64,000 nucleotides of DNA from Pseudomonas sp. A34-9 (GTDB lineage: Bacteria; Pseudomonadota; Gammaproteobacteria; Pseudomonadales; Pseudomonadaceae): the NCBI RefSeq assembly GCF_029543085.1, contig NZ_CP119967.1, forward strand, positions 2,878,501 to 2,942,500, read 5' to 3'. Below are positions 17,201 through 27,486 of the stretch, in pieces. The notes beneath the pieces were generated by a model that worked only from the letters and a program-made list of their open reading frames with translations, was not told the DNA's origin and did no database searches. Both the position numbers and the translations under genes were made by a program. The first letter of the stretch is position 1, and each line of letters opens with the position of its first letter.

Positions 17201-20200
17201 CAACTGCAGCCGGATCTGTTCGACAAGGGTTTCTCTGCCTACAGCCTTATCGGCCTCAATCGTCTCGACGTTGCGGACAACACCCGCGTTGACGTGTTGA
17301 TGCCGGTCTACCGTTTTGGTGACGCGGCAGCCAATCTGGTCAGTGGTACCGCGCCGCAGCAGGCGATGGAATTGTGGACGCCCACGCTCTATCAGGAAAA
17401 CCCGCTCAAGGCGCAACTGACCCAGCGTGGCGGCGCCAGCCTGACTTTGCAGGCCGGTTCCAGCGAGATCGCTTTAGTCGATCCGACTCGTAACACCCTG
17501 ACCCTTGGGCAGGGCTCGCGCATCAGTGTCGATCCGGGGCAGCGCATCAATCTGCGCAGCGCCGGTCAGCTCACGGTCGATGGCGAGTTGAATGCGTGGG
17601 GCGGCACGATCGATATCCGTCAGCAGCAGTTCGGCTCGATCAATGTCGCCGACTCCTCGCAAACGGCAGACAAGCACACTCACAACCGTTCGATCTGGAT
17701 CGGCGAGCACGCGGTGCTGGATGTGGCCGGTCGTGTGGCCACCGGCATCGATGCGCTGGGAAGGGTGTATGGCCAGGTCGGCAAGGGCGGCTCGATCATC
17801 ATCGGCGGCGAAAGCGATGCGAAGAAAGCCACGGCCACGTCGGCCGACGCCTATGTGATCGTGCGAAACGGTGCGCGCCTGGAGGCCTCCGGCGCACAAG
17901 CGATGCTGGATATCGCCGGACAGGGACCGACGCTGGTTGCCACGGATGGCGGGCGAATTTCGCTGAGTTCCTACAATGGCCTGTTCATCGAAGGTGACCT
18001 GCGTGCTGCGGCCGGTGGTGCGGGCGCGGCGGGCGGGAGACTGGACATTGCGCTGGAAACCCCGAGCTATCTGCGCAGCGATGCGAGCAACGACGTTCGC
18101 GTGCCGCGCGAAATCGTCATCGGCCAGGATGCCGGCCCGTCGCTGTTGCCGGCCGGCCTGCAAGCGGGGGAAGCCGCGCCTGAGTTGCAATACGGTCGTG
18201 CCCGTCTGGGCGCCGATCAGATGATGTCCGGCGGGTTCGACAACCTGAGCGTGCTGAGCAACGGTCTGCTGTCGTTCGACGGCAACGTCGATCTGCACAT
18301 GAATCAAAGCCTGAGCCTGTATGCCGGGGCCTTGTCGCTGGCCGACGGCTCGCAAGAGAGCGCACGGATCAATCTGTCCGCGCCTTACGTGCGCCTGTCG
18401 GGGACGGGCAAATATTTCGATGCCCCCGGCAATATCCGGCCACGGGTGATGAACAATCCGACCACCGCCGTGGCGCTGGCACAGTTCACCGCCACGGCAG
18501 ACCTGCTGGATCTGGGCAACAGTCTGTCGTTCGGCACGGCCGGGTCAATCGTGCAACTGGGCGGCCCGGCGCTGGAGGTCGGGCGGCGTGGCTTTGAACA
18601 GGTCACGCTCGACAGCCGAGGCGATCTGCGCTTTCTGGCACCCACCGGCAACGTCGAGAAAACCGAACTCTGGACACCGGGCGACCTGAACCTGCGTGCT
18701 GCGCAGATCTACCCCGCCAGTGATGTCACCGCCGAGGTGCGCGCCGGCTATCAGAGTGTCCAGCGTGACGCCAATCCTGAGCGGACCCTGCGAATCAGCA
18801 GTTCCGGGGCCGCGCCTGCCGCGGTGCCTTACTCGGTCTTCGGCAACCTGACGCTGGCGGCCGCCCATATCGAGCAGGGCGGGGTGATCCGTGCGCCTCT
18901 GGGCATGATCAATCTGGGCGACAACCTGGTCCTCAATACCCAGACATTGCATCTGTTGCCTGGCAGCATCACCTCGGCCAGCGCCGCCGGGCTGGTCATG
19001 CCTTATGGCGGCACCACCGACGGCATCGACTATCGCTACGACGGCAAGTCCGTGCTGCTTCGAGGGATCACCGCCGAAACCGCCGGCGTGACGCTCACCT
19101 CGCAGTACGTCGATGTGCAAGGTGGCGCGTTGATCGACCTGTCGGGCGGCGGTGATTTGCGCGGTGCCGGATTCGTTTCCGGGCGTGGCGGTTCCACCGA
19201 TGCCCGCTACAACCCGCTGGTGCGCAATGCCAGTGAAGGCACCTTCAGCCTGCCGGGCCTGGCCAGCAACCCGGTATACGCCATCGTGCCGGGGAATCAG
19301 AGTGCTTATGCGCCGATGCTCGCCGAGGCGGGGGCGGTCGATCCGCGCATCGGCCAGCAGATCACCATCGGGGCCGGCGTGCCGGGGCTGGCGGCGGGCA
19401 CCTATACGCTGCTGCCTTCGACGTTTGCGCTGTTGCCGGGTGCCTTCCGGGTCGAGGTCAATGGTCAGGCGGCAGCGGGTGCAACCAACGCTGCGCTGCC
19501 ACTGCGAAATGGTTCGTGGACCAGCTCGGGACAGATGTCGATTGCCAATACCGGCCTGCGTGACAGCCTGGCGAGCCAGGTCATCCTGACATCCGCCGAC
19601 GTGCTGCGCCGTTACTCGCAGTACAACGAGACCTCTTTCAGTCAGTTCATCCAGAGCGATGCGACACGCCGGGGCGTGCCTCGGGCATTGGCGCCCATGG
19701 ACGGCAAATCCCTCAGACTGAATCTGTCCCGGGGCGCCGCACCGGGTAACGCGCTGGACTTCAATGGTCAGGCGCTGTTCCAGCCGGCCACGGGCGGTGT
19801 CGTCGGGACGGCCGTGGTGCAGGGCGCGGCGAACTTCGAAATTCTCGGCGCGGGGCATTCGAGCATTGAAGGTTTCGCAGGTGTGTCGCTGTATGCCGAC
19901 AGCCTCAATTCGCTCGGCGCCGGCCGCTTGACCATCGGCGCGCAACCGACGATCGATTACAACACCTCGGGCAACATCATCGCGTTCAGCGGTGATACCG
20001 CAACGATCACCCTGCGTGAGGGCGCCGTGTTGTCGGCACCCGAAGTGCTGCTGCGCACCACCCGGACCGATGGTGGTATCACCCTCGAAGCCGGCTCGGG
20101 TATCAACACCTTGGGGCGTGGCAATGCACCTTATGATTCCAGCACCGGCTTCATCTACAAACCCGGTGCGGCAGGGCTGCTGGTGGTGTCGAACGGGTGG

Positions 20201-23200
20201 ACCAATGTGCTGGCGCCAGAAGTGTCGGTCAGGACATCCGGCGCGGGTAACATTCTCATTGGCCGTTGCCCGACAACAACGTGCAACAACCCGACGCTGC
20301 TCTATTCCAACGGCAGCATTACCGCTGCCACCGACAAGCAATTCGAACTCGACGAAGCGGTACGCTTCGGCACCCGTCATCTGACGCTGGCCGTGGGCTC
20401 GGTGAATGCCGGCAGTGCCGAGGCCTTGAGCGCCGCCGGCAGCCGGGTGCCGACCGGTCTGACCCTGAACCAGAATGTCTTGAATCGCCTGTTGCGGGGC
20501 GATACACAGTTCGGCGCGCCGGCGCTGGAAACCCTGAGCCTGACCAGCCGCGATGCGTTCAATTTCTACGGCAGTGTCAGCCTCGATACGCTGGATCCGC
20601 AGACCGCTGTCAGCAAGCTGCAAAACCTGATCCTCAGCACCCCGGCCATTTACGGCCTGGGTGAAAGCGGCGACGTGGCGTCCATTCGCACCGCCAATCT
20701 GATCTGGAACGGTGCGACTCAGGATCCGGGTTCGGTGGTCACGGGCGGCGCCGGCACCGGTCGCGGTTCGCTTGATATTCAGGCGCAACGGATCGAGTTC
20801 GGTTACGGCGCCAATCCGCAGGCCAGTGGTCTGGACCAGAACAAGCGGCTGGTGCTGGGCTTTGCCGATGTCAATCTCAGCGCCAGCGAACGCATCACCG
20901 CCAACCACAAGGGCAGCCTGGCGGTGTATCAGGCGCAGGGCGCTTTCGATCCGGTCAACGGTTATGCCTACAGCGGCGGCAATCTCACGCTGCGTACGCC
21001 ATTGCTGACGGGAGAGGCGGGCTCGGTCAACCTGCTCAAGGCCGGTAATGACCTGACCCTGACGGGGGCCGGCACAGCGGCTGCCGCCAATGCGCTGGGG
21101 GCGGAATTGACCCTCGATGCGCGCAATGTCTTGCTGGACAGTCGCATCGCCCTGGCCAGCGGCAAGCTGGTGGTCAAGTCCGAGGATGATCTGACCCTCG
21201 CCGGTGGCGCGTATCTGGACATGGCGGGGCGCACATTGCCGTTCAACGATGTGAACAAGTACAGCTGGGGCGGTGATGTGGCGCTGTACAGCCGCGACGG
21301 CAATATCCGCCAGGTGGCGGGTTCGCGAATCGATCTGTCGGCGCAGAACCATCAGGCCGGTAACCTGAGCGCCGTCGCGCTGGCCGCCGATGCCGGCATG
21401 GTCGATCTGCAGGGCGATATCCTCGGTGCCAGCAGCGGCTATTACGATGCCGGCGGCACGCTGGTGCCGTACAGGGCCGGTGGCGTGGATATCCGCGCGC
21501 GGCACCTGAATGGCGATCCGAGCCAGCAGTTCGCGGCCCTCAATCAGCGCTTGAACGCAGGGCAGGTCTTTGGTAGCCGCAGCTTGCAGCTCAAGCAAGG
21601 CGATCTGTTGATCGGCGACGGGCTCAAGGCTGGCGAGGTCAATGTTTCGGTAGACAACGGCCGGCTGACGGTGGCTGGCCTCATCGATGCCAGCGGCGAG
21701 CGAGTCGGCAGTATTCGCCTGTCGGCGCAAAACGGTCTGACCTTGGCAGGCAGTGCGGTGCTTGACGCCCATGGTCGTGTGCTGCGGGTCGACAGCTACG
21801 GCAAAATAATCGACGCCCCGAACCGGGCAATCGTCGAACTCGACTCCGGCCAAGGCGTGCTGACCCTCGGCAGCGGTGCGCGCATCGATTTGCGCCATGG
21901 CACCGATGCCGTTCGCGGCGTTCTGCCGGGGCAGTCCGACGGGTTGCTGCGCGGCACGCTGGAACTGAACGCGCCACGCCTGGGAGCGGGTGACATTGCC
22001 ATCGATGCCGGCGGTGCCCTGAGCATTCAGGGCGCGCGCTCGATTGGCCTCAACGCCACGCGCCGCTATACCGATGCCAGCGACGGTACGGATCCGGCGG
22101 CCAGCGGACGTCCGTATCAGGTGATCGATCAGGCGTATCTCGATCGCATCCACGGCGACAGCACGGCGTTCATCGACGCGGCGCTGGCCAACAGCAACTT
22201 GCTGAATAACAAACTGGCCGGTTTGAACAACGCCACTTATGCCGACGCCTTCCATCTGCGGCCTGGGGTCGAGATCGCCAGCAAAACCGCCGACGGTGAT
22301 CTGGTGGTGCAGAGTGATGTGGACCTGTCCGGTTACCGCTATGCCAGTCTGAATCCGCACACGCAGAAGACTTCGGTCTACGGCTCGGGCGAGGCGGGTA
22401 ACCTGGTGATCCGTGCGGGCGGCAACCTCGATATCCACGGCAGCCTCAACGACGGTTTCGCACCGCCGCCGGAGACCGTGGACGATGCCGGCTGGAAATT
22501 ACTGCCGGGGATTCAGCCGTTCGGCGGCGATCTGATCGTGCCGGGCGCGGGCGTTACGCTCGCGGACGGTACGCTGTTCCCGGTCGGCGCCACATTGAAC
22601 TACGACCTCCCGTTGCAAGCGACGACGCTGGCCAGCGGCACGCTGCTGCCGACCGAGGCAACGCTGGCGGCGCCTTACACCTTCGGCGCCGGCACGGTGC
22701 TCGCCGGCTCGGTTCGCGATGCTTCGGGCAACGTGCTGTATGCCGCTGGCACGCTGCTCGCCGACAGCGTGACCTTGCCGGCGGGCAGTCGGTTGGGAGC
22801 GGGTATCCGTTTGAACAACGCAACGGCGCTGCAAGCTCTGCGCTGGCCCAAAGGCGTGCCGTTGCCGGGCAGCGCCGAGGCCGGTGACAACGGGATCAAG
22901 GGCGTGCGCCTGAGCGGTTCGCTGGCCCTGTTGCGCGGCTCGCTGATTCCATCGATGACCAATGTCGTGCTGGCGGACGGTACGGCGTTCATCGAGTTGC
23001 GGCCATTGACCGGCACGACCCAGGGGCGCAATTGGGCGGTCGCCAGCATGTTGCCGGCCGGCAGCGCGTCATGGTCGATGCGCGTGGTGGCGGGGGCCGA
23101 TCTGGACGCCGCGGACAACCGGGCGATCAAACCGGTGTCCAGCGATGGCAATCTGCGCCTGGCCGACACCCATTACGGTCTGACCGTGACAGAAAAACCA

Positions 23201-26200
23201 CCGACCCTGGTCTGGGGCGAGGGCAACCTGGGCGGCTTCACGCCGGGCGACCCCGTCCCCGAGGATCAAATGATGTGGTGCGACTGGGCGCCGAACTCCT
23301 GTGTGCCGGCGCCGCGTTGGGTCTGGGCACCGGACAACTGGATGGGCATGCCGCCTGGCTCGCCGATGACCGACGATGATGTACTCGCCTGGTGTGGTGC
23401 ATTCCCGGAACTGTGCGTGGAAAACAAACCGGGTACCACGGTAAAGACCCACACACAGATGTTCAGCGTGCTGCGGACCGGCACCGGCGATCTGGACGTG
23501 CTCGCCGCCGGCGACCTGAGCATGGATTCGCCGTACGGCGTGTATACCGCCGGCACTCAGTCGCAAGGCATCGACCCGCGCTTCAATCAGCCTCGCGGAA
23601 AACTGTCGGACAACGGCTCGGTGCTGGGCAGTGCCGGCGGCGACTACGAAAAATGGGTCAGAGGCGGCGATAGCCTGTATCAGGCCTGGTACCCGCAAAT
23701 GGGCGGCAACCTGACTATCAATGCCGGCGGTTCGATTTCGGGCGATGTACTGGGGCGTCGCGGCTTGTCGCAAAACATGGACACCCGTGAGCAGGTTCCG
23801 AGTGTGGCCGTGGGCAACTGGCTCTGGCGTCAGGGCACCGGCAACAGTGATGTGCCGACCGCGTGGTGGATCAACTTCGGTAGCTATGCGACGCAACCGT
23901 TGCCGGATCAAAGTGTTGATACCGGCCCGTACCTGGTCGGTTTCACCGGTTTCGGCACCTTGGGCGGCGGCAATATCAGCCTGCGCGCGGGGGGCGATGC
24001 CGGCATGCTCAAGGCGATGGGAGACGCTAACAAAACCAACCTTTATCCGCGCGGGCAGGGGCTGGTCGTGGCGGTCGGCAGCACCGGGCGGGTGGGCAGC
24101 GACGGCAGCCTGCAATTGACCGGTGGCGGCGACATGGACATCCGCATTGGCGGATCGGTGAACCCGTCATTGCAGGCCCGGGCCGGAGAGAGTGGCATCG
24201 GTGTCGCACAACACGACCTGCAAGGCGCGTTGATCAACCTGCGCGGTGCTGCGCGACTGGCCGGCGGCGCGCTGGGCGGGATCAATCTGCAATATGGCGC
24301 CGCAGCCTCGACACAGGATCCTCGCGAAGTGCGCCCGTTCGACCCGTTCACGTCCACCATGGGCAGCGCCTCCGGTGGGCTGGTGCTGATTCCGGGGGAT
24401 TCGGGGATGAGCCTCAGCACGCGCGGCGATCTGGTGTTGGGCGGGGCGGCGGACCCGGGTCGGGTGCGGCTGCAGAACTCCACGCCGTTCACCACTGACG
24501 ATGGTGTCGTCCATGAGGGGGGCGGCTTGACGGGCTTCTCGTTGTGGACCGATCACACCGCCATCGACCTGTTTTCGGCGGGAGGCAACCTGACACCGAG
24601 TACTCAACTGGGTGAAGTCACAGGTCAAGGCCCTGTCACCGGCCGTAATACGTCGCCTACCGACGGACGCTTCGTCTACCCGTCGATTCTGCGGGCGGTG
24701 GCAGCGCAAGGTTCGATTTATGCCGGACCATCAGCGGTCTACAGCCAGGGCAGTGGAACGGTGCCGGCAACCGGTTATTCGCTGCTGCTGGCACCTTCCA
24801 GCACCGGGCAACTGGAGTTGTTGGCGCAGGACTCGATCTACGCGGGCGGCTATGCGATCAATCAGTCGGGCGCCAGTCCGCTGGCCATCGCCACACCGTT
24901 CGCGCCGGCCTTTAACGGGTACGGCAACAACACGTCGGCCACGCCGATCATGAGCAATCGCAACAGCGACGGGGTTTTGCCGGACAAAAACCTGCGCTAT
25001 CCGTTATTCGCTTTCGGCGCCAACAGCTACTCGGGCTTGAGCGGCGTCCAGACACCGGCGCGGTTCTATGCCTTGACCGGCGATCTGGTGGGCGTTCGCA
25101 GCGGTGAAACGCTGACGTTCAGCCTTTCGAAACGCACCTGGTACGAAGCAGCAGGCCCTGTCTGGATGCTGGCGGGGCGCGATATCGTGGCGTCCGGTAC
25201 TTTCCTGGGCAACCCAGCGACCGTGCCGAGTGCCGAGATGGGCATAACGCCAACAGAAAGCATCACCTCGACCGGCAACCTGTTCGTGCATGACGACCCC
25301 AGGGACGTTTCGCGGGTATCGGCAGGGCGGGACATCCTCTACAGCAGCTTTGACATCGCGGGCCCCGGCGTCCTGGATATCAATGCCGGTCGCAACATCC
25401 TGATGGAAAACCGCGCCAGCATCACCAGCCTCGGCTCGCTGGTGGCAGGCGATAAACAACCGGGCGCCAGCGTGGTATTGCAGGCCGGTGTGGGCGCGCA
25501 GGGGCCGGATTACTCGCGGTTCATCGCCCGCTACCTGGACCCGCAGAATCTCGCCGACCCGAATGCGTCACTCAACGGTCAGCCGGGCAAAGTGGTCAAG
25601 ACCTACCTCAACGAGCTGCAGAGCTGGCTGACCTTGGGCTACGGCTTCAGTGGCAACGCCGAACAGGCGCAAGCGTTCTACGCCGCACTGCCGAGTGCCG
25701 AACAAGCGATCTTCGCCCGTCAGGTGTACTTCGCCGAACTGCGTGCCGGTGGCCTGGAATACAACGATACCGACGGCCCACGCAAAGGCAGTTACCTGCG
25801 CGGTCGCAATGCCATTGCCACGCTGTTCCCGAGCACCGATGTGGCCGGCAACCCGATACGTTACGACGGCGACATCACGCTGTACGGCGGCGCCGGGGTC
25901 AAGACGCTGTTTGGCGGCGACATCCAGATGCTCACACCGGGCGGCGGCCAAGTGTTCGGCATCGAAGGCGCGGCACCGCCATCCACGGCGGGGATCATCA
26001 CTCAGGGTTCGGGCAACATTCAGCTCTATTCGCAGGGCAGCATTCTGCTGGGGCAGAGCCGGATCATGACCACGTTTGGCGGCTCGATTCTCGGCTGGTC
26101 GGCCGAGGGCGACATCAACGCCGGTCGCGGCTCGAAAACCACCGTGGTCTACACCCCGCCGAAACGCGTTTACGACACCTGGGGCAACGTCACCCTGTCG

Positions 26201-26716
26201 CCATCGGTGCCGAGCACCGGTGCCGGTATCGCCACGCTCAACCCGATCGCCGAAGTGGCACCGGGCGACATCGACCTGATCGCACCGCTGGGCACGATTG
26301 ATGCGGGCGAGGCGGGGATCCGCGTGTCGGGTAACGTCAACGTCGCCGCGCTGACCGTGGTCAACGCCGCGAACATTTCGGTGCAGGGCAAGGCGACCGG
26401 TGTGCCGGTGGTGTCGGCGGTGAATACTGGCGCGATCACTTCGGCCAGTTCCGCCGCGTCGTCGGCCACGCAAGCGGCGGAAGACGTCGCGCGTCAGCAG
26501 CAGGCAGCGTCGCGCCAGAATCAGGCGTCGGTGTTCACCGTGCAGGTGCTGAGCTTCGGCAACGAACAACTCGCGCCGTCCCGCGATGGCGCCAGCCGTG
26601 CACCGGCCCCGGGTTACAACCCGAACAGTCCGGTGCAGGTGTTGGGCGCCGGGGCGCTGGATGAACAGGCGAAACAGCAGTTGACCGAGGAGGAACGTGG
26701 GCAACTGACGTTGTAA
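14204..26716 (+). CDS. giant TpsA two-partner-secretion exoprotein (PdtA-like)
   Basis: About 4170 residues, filamentous-haemagglutinin type. A long basic N-region leads to the signal core LAQAIALCLVAGSAEA. The TPS domain follows (about 105-300), with VNDPSARASQIQGQI and NRNGIVFSG in the place of the canonical NPNGI, then thousands of residues of irregular beta-helix-like repeats rich in Gly, Asn, Asp and Leu. The C-terminal part fits the DUF3739-type haemagglutinin family. Cysteine is almost absent outside the signal: one pair near 2022/2027 and a duplicated pair at 3026/3033 and 3064/3071. In P. aeruginosa the phosphate-regulated PdtA, of about this size, lies in the same place next to hxc/lapA. 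No TpsB transporter gene is present here. The start is ATG 14204 (or GTG 14201) behind AAGGA; a GTG at 14177 is less likely. Confidence 0.9.
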   Translation: MLARPSRRSTRVQPRQRMAADPALWLLKPLAQAIALCLVAGSAEAATAFSSGWFAAKGAAQQAAAARPSVGGLPGMTPPLAQQQKASQQLQRSIQTLNNTVAAIAAQQAAQAAGRAAALGTVQFVPDGLGEGGLKVDNSLTQGWQNAKGPQQTQADGKTAVKIEQTADKAILNWETFNVGRNTTVEFAQQSNWAVLNRVNDPSARASQIQGQIKGDGTVMLINRNGIVFSGTSQVNVRNLVAAAANITDIQFRDRGLYFDSTGSQPTFTDAAGKVLVERGASIETARPTKSTDAGGYALLLGSEVQNDGSINTAKGQTVLGAGDRFYIRKGSGTEGNAFSTTFGNEVTPVFKTGSAAGKVSNNGLIQAATGDITLTGHEVEQSGVLLASTSVATRGTIHLLNPATDNQGSVTLGQGSATAILLDSSDLTALDSQRQAALTGVTPNNRIRGDQSRIDIQSGGSVEFQNGSITLATGGQVAVAAQRRSLVRDGAMIDVSGAIGVKVAMESNSIKINVQGNEQRDASVNRDKGALNSNDVWVDVRELVYVPAGTNGYATDRWYTAGGLLEVGGYLGTQGHSIGEWMAQGGMVNFAGNDVVTEKGSLINLSGGTLDVQSGEIRQSWLRGADGRLYEISRAPGDLLYTGLYKGYEDSSQRWGQTSYYYNPLIAPSKRQESGYTVGRDAGQLVIGTRNAVLEGQLLGEVYQGERQTQAPRAVLDGYAQSQTALARRGQLIVGSYDPAYVAASGGLLYGLNPLLDQVQIGGKRPVDGNDRDLTAAVSDARSGKLFLDAGQLSDWQLGALKVAAREQIDVQGAVTVDNGGDITLYGPDVQVNADLTARGGSLHLGNVLNQLNTDRLTDTRLVAPTGKATRVSVAEGAQLDTRGLWSNLRTNPDDAASLAYLDGGVVSIRSSGDIEIGADSLLDVSSGGAILANGKTRGGKGGDVTLESSALSAPGDSHLTLDGQLRGYGVSGGGRLLIQAGDILIGQSDKPLADNTLQLQPDLFDKGFSAYSLIGLNRLDVADNTRVDVLMPVYRFGDAAANLVSGTAPQQAMELWTPTLYQENPLKAQLTQRGGASLTLQAGSSEIALVDPTRNTLTLGQGSRISVDPGQRINLRSAGQLTVDGELNAWGGTIDIRQQQFGSINVADSSQTADKHTHNRSIWIGEHAVLDVAGRVATGIDALGRVYGQVGKGGSIIIGGESDAKKATATSADAYVIVRNGARLEASGAQAMLDIAGQGPTLVATDGGRISLSSYNGLFIEGDLRAAAGGAGAAGGRLDIALETPSYLRSDASNDVRVPREIVIGQDAGPSLLPAGLQAGEAAPELQYGRARLGADQMMSGGFDNLSVLSNGLLSFDGNVDLHMNQSLSLYAGALSLADGSQESARINLSAPYVRLSGTGKYFDAPGNIRPRVMNNPTTAVALAQFTATADLLDLGNSLSFGTAGSIVQLGGPALEVGRRGFEQVTLDSRGDLRFLAPTGNVEKTELWTPGDLNLRAAQIYPASDVTAEVRAGYQSVQRDANPERTLRISSSGAAPAAVPYSVFGNLTLAAAHIEQGGVIRAPLGMINLGDNLVLNTQTLHLLPGSITSASAAGLVMPYGGTTDGIDYRYDGKSVLLRGITAETAGVTLTSQYVDVQGGALIDLSGGGDLRGAGFVSGRGGSTDARYNPLVRNASEGTFSLPGLASNPVYAIVPGNQSAYAPMLAEAGAVDPRIGQQITIGAGVPGLAAGTYTLLPSTFALLPGAFRVEVNGQAAAGATNAALPLRNGSWTSSGQMSIANTGLRDSLASQVILTSADVLRRYSQYNETSFSQFIQSDATRRGVPRALAPMDGKSLRLNLSRGAAPGNALDFNGQALFQPATGGVVGTAVVQGAANFEILGAGHSSIEGFAGVSLYADSLNSLGAGRLTIGAQPTIDYNTSGNIIAFSGDTATITLREGAVLSAPEVLLRTTRTDGGITLEAGSGINTLGRGNAPYDSSTGFIYKPGAAGLLVVSNGWTNVLAPEVSVRTSGAGNILIGRCPTTTCNNPTLLYSNGSITAATDKQFELDEAVRFGTRHLTLAVGSVNAGSAEALSAAGSRVPTGLTLNQNVLNRLLRGDTQFGAPALETLSLTSRDAFNFYGSVSLDTLDPQTAVSKLQNLILSTPAIYGLGESGDVASIRTANLIWNGATQDPGSVVTGGAGTGRGSLDIQAQRIEFGYGANPQASGLDQNKRLVLGFADVNLSASERITANHKGSLAVYQAQGAFDPVNGYAYSGGNLTLRTPLLTGEAGSVNLLKAGNDLTLTGAGTAAAANALGAELTLDARNVLLDSRIALASGKLVVKSEDDLTLAGGAYLDMAGRTLPFNDVNKYSWGGDVALYSRDGNIRQVAGSRIDLSAQNHQAGNLSAVALAADAGMVDLQGDILGASSGYYDAGGTLVPYRAGGVDIRARHLNGDPSQQFAALNQRLNAGQVFGSRSLQLKQGDLLIGDGLKAGEVNVSVDNGRLTVAGLIDASGERVGSIRLSAQNGLTLAGSAVLDAHGRVLRVDSYGKIIDAPNRAIVELDSGQGVLTLGSGARIDLRHGTDAVRGVLPGQSDGLLRGTLELNAPRLGAGDIAIDAGGALSIQGARSIGLNATRRYTDASDGTDPAASGRPYQVIDQAYLDRIHGDSTAFIDAALANSNLLNNKLAGLNNATYADAFHLRPGVEIASKTADGDLVVQSDVDLSGYRYASLNPHTQKTSVYGSGEAGNLVIRAGGNLDIHGSLNDGFAPPPETVDDAGWKLLPGIQPFGGDLIVPGAGVTLADGTLFPVGATLNYDLPLQATTLASGTLLPTEATLAAPYTFGAGTVLAGSVRDASGNVLYAAGTLLADSVTLPAGSRLGAGIRLNNATALQALRWPKGVPLPGSAEAGDNGIKGVRLSGSLALLRGSLIPSMTNVVLADGTAFIELRPLTGTTQGRNWAVASMLPAGSASWSMRVVAGADLDAADNRAIKPVSSDGNLRLADTHYGLTVTEKPPTLVWGEGNLGGFTPGDPVPEDQMMWCDWAPNSCVPAPRWVWAPDNWMGMPPGSPMTDDDVLAWCGAFPELCVENKPGTTVKTHTQMFSVLRTGTGDLDVLAAGDLSMDSPYGVYTAGTQSQGIDPRFNQPRGKLSDNGSVLGSAGGDYEKWVRGGDSLYQAWYPQMGGNLTINAGGSISGDVLGRRGLSQNMDTREQVPSVAVGNWLWRQGTGNSDVPTAWWINFGSYATQPLPDQSVDTGPYLVGFTGFGTLGGGNISLRAGGDAGMLKAMGDANKTNLYPRGQGLVVAVGSTGRVGSDGSLQLTGGGDMDIRIGGSVNPSLQARAGESGIGVAQHDLQGALINLRGAARLAGGALGGINLQYGAAASTQDPREVRPFDPFTSTMGSASGGLVLIPGDSGMSLSTRGDLVLGGAADPGRVRLQNSTPFTTDDGVVHEGGGLTGFSLWTDHTAIDLFSAGGNLTPSTQLGEVTGQGPVTGRNTSPTDGRFVYPSILRAVAAQGSIYAGPSAVYSQGSGTVPATGYSLLLAPSSTGQLELLAQDSIYAGGYAINQSGASPLAIATPFAPAFNGYGNNTSATPIMSNRNSDGVLPDKNLRYPLFAFGANSYSGLSGVQTPARFYALTGDLVGVRSGETLTFSLSKRTWYEAAGPVWMLAGRDIVASGTFLGNPATVPSAEMGITPTESITSTGNLFVHDDPRDVSRVSAGRDILYSSFDIAGPGVLDINAGRNILMENRASITSLGSLVAGDKQPGASVVLQAGVGAQGPDYSRFIARYLDPQNLADPNASLNGQPGKVVKTYLNELQSWLTLGYGFSGNAEQAQAFYAALPSAEQAIFARQVYFAELRAGGLEYNDTDGPRKGSYLRGRNAIATLFPSTDVAGNPIRYDGDITLYGGAGVKTLFGGDIQMLTPGGGQVFGIEGAAPPSTAGIITQGSGNIQLYSQGSILLGQSRIMTTFGGSILGWSAEGDINAGRGSKTTVVYTPPKRVYDTWGNVTLSPSVPSTGAGIATLNPIAEVAPGDIDLIAPLGTIDAGEAGIRVSGNVNVAALTVVNAANISVQGKATGVPVVSAVNTGAITSASSAASSATQAAEDVARQQQAASRQNQASVFTVQVLSFGNEQLAPSRDGASRAPAPGYNPNSPVQVLGAGALDEQAKQQLTEEERGQLTL

Positions 26717-26738
26717 AAGACTCTCGTGTAGTACGTTT

Positions 26739-26765
26739 GGGCGGTCATTTGGCCGCCCTTTTTTT
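26739..26765 (+). terminator. rho-independent terminator after tpsA
   Basis: GGGCGGTCA and TGGCCGCCC form a nine-base stem with one mismatch and a tight loop, followed by seven T residues. Confidence 0.93.
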
Positions 26766-27057
26766 ATGTTGATGAGATTCGAGGATATTTTTGTCGGGTG
26801 TGGACTAACGTCAGTATTTTGATGCGCCCGTTCACTCGATAGACCAACAAATAGTTTGGAGGAATCACCATTTCGCGAGTGCCGGGTACCCGGCCAGATC
26901 GGTATCCATAAGGTATTGACGAAAGTCGCTGTGCTGCTGCACCAACCTTACTCTTCATCGATGTTGAAGCGTTGGAGTTGTGTTGTTCAATGTAATCAAT
27001 AATGTCAGCCAGATCGTCCAGAGCTTCATGGCTCCATTCAAGCGGCAGCGCGTCGAT
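26764..27057 (-). CDS. ParE/RelE-type toxin, no canonical start codon
   Basis: The frame encodes a full-length ParE/RelE toxin of about 97 residues: DALPLEWSHEALDDLADIID, a helix, RLSSIPYGYRSGRVPGTREM, then PPNYLLVYRVNGRIKILTLV. The part that matches the family starts upstream of the first ATG (26958), which would delete the N-terminal strand and helix. Between an in-frame TAG and LPLEW there is no ATG, GTG or TTG. ATC at 27055-27057 stands where relatives have their Met, behind GAAGAG; CTG is another option. The frame overlaps the antitoxin end by 20 bases. Either a rare AUC start is used or the toxin has lost its start codon. Confidence 0.7.
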   Translation of the reverse strand: MDALPLEWSHEALDDLADIIDYIEQHNSNASTSMKSKVGAAAQRLSSIPYGYRSGRVPGTREMVIPPNYLLVYRVNGRIKILTLVHTRQKYPRISST

Positions 27058-27232
27058 TCTTGCGTTTCTCTTCTAATAATTGGTCGAGCCGTACCATGGC
27101 TTCCTCATGGGGAATACCCGGACTAGGATCATCCATTGCCTCCTGCACCTTGGCACGAAACCAGCGATCGTAGCTCTCGGCCTCTTCTTCGGATTCGAAC
27201 TCGGAATAAAACGGGGAAAGCAATATGCTCAT
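27038..27232 (-). CDS. PaaA2-like antitoxin (stability determinant family)
   Basis: A 64-residue acidic protein: MSILLSPFYSEFESEEEAES, then YDRWFRAKVQEAMDDP, PGIPHEEAMVRLDQLLEEKR. This matches the small ParD-like or PaaA2-like antitoxins that pair with ParE2 toxins, including the SYDRWFRAKV and IPHEEAM blocks. GGAGG lies four bases before the ATG at 27232; the longer frame from 27304 has no support. It is the promoter-proximal gene of the pair, as usual for toxin-antitoxin operons. Confidence 0.85.
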   Translation of the reverse strand: MSILLSPFYSEFESEEEAESYDRWFRAKVQEAMDDPSPGIPHEEAMVRLDQLLEEKRKNRRAAA

Positions 27233-27486
27233 ATGACCTCCGTGATCAATTTCAAGCAGTCTAAGTGGGGAATGGCCCGTTGTCGTCACTGGCTGACGAT
27301 GCACCCCATGAACCCTTGAGGAACCATGGGATAACGGAGCCCAGTATCTGCAAGCGTCCCCTTAAAATCTGCCAGACGTTTCCCCCTGTTGTCCGGTAAT
27401 CTCGACCGCCGCTGTAGGCGTATTCCACCCATGCGTTTTTCAGGTTTTCAGGCTACAAATCCAAGTGCGCTTTCCTACAAATGCAC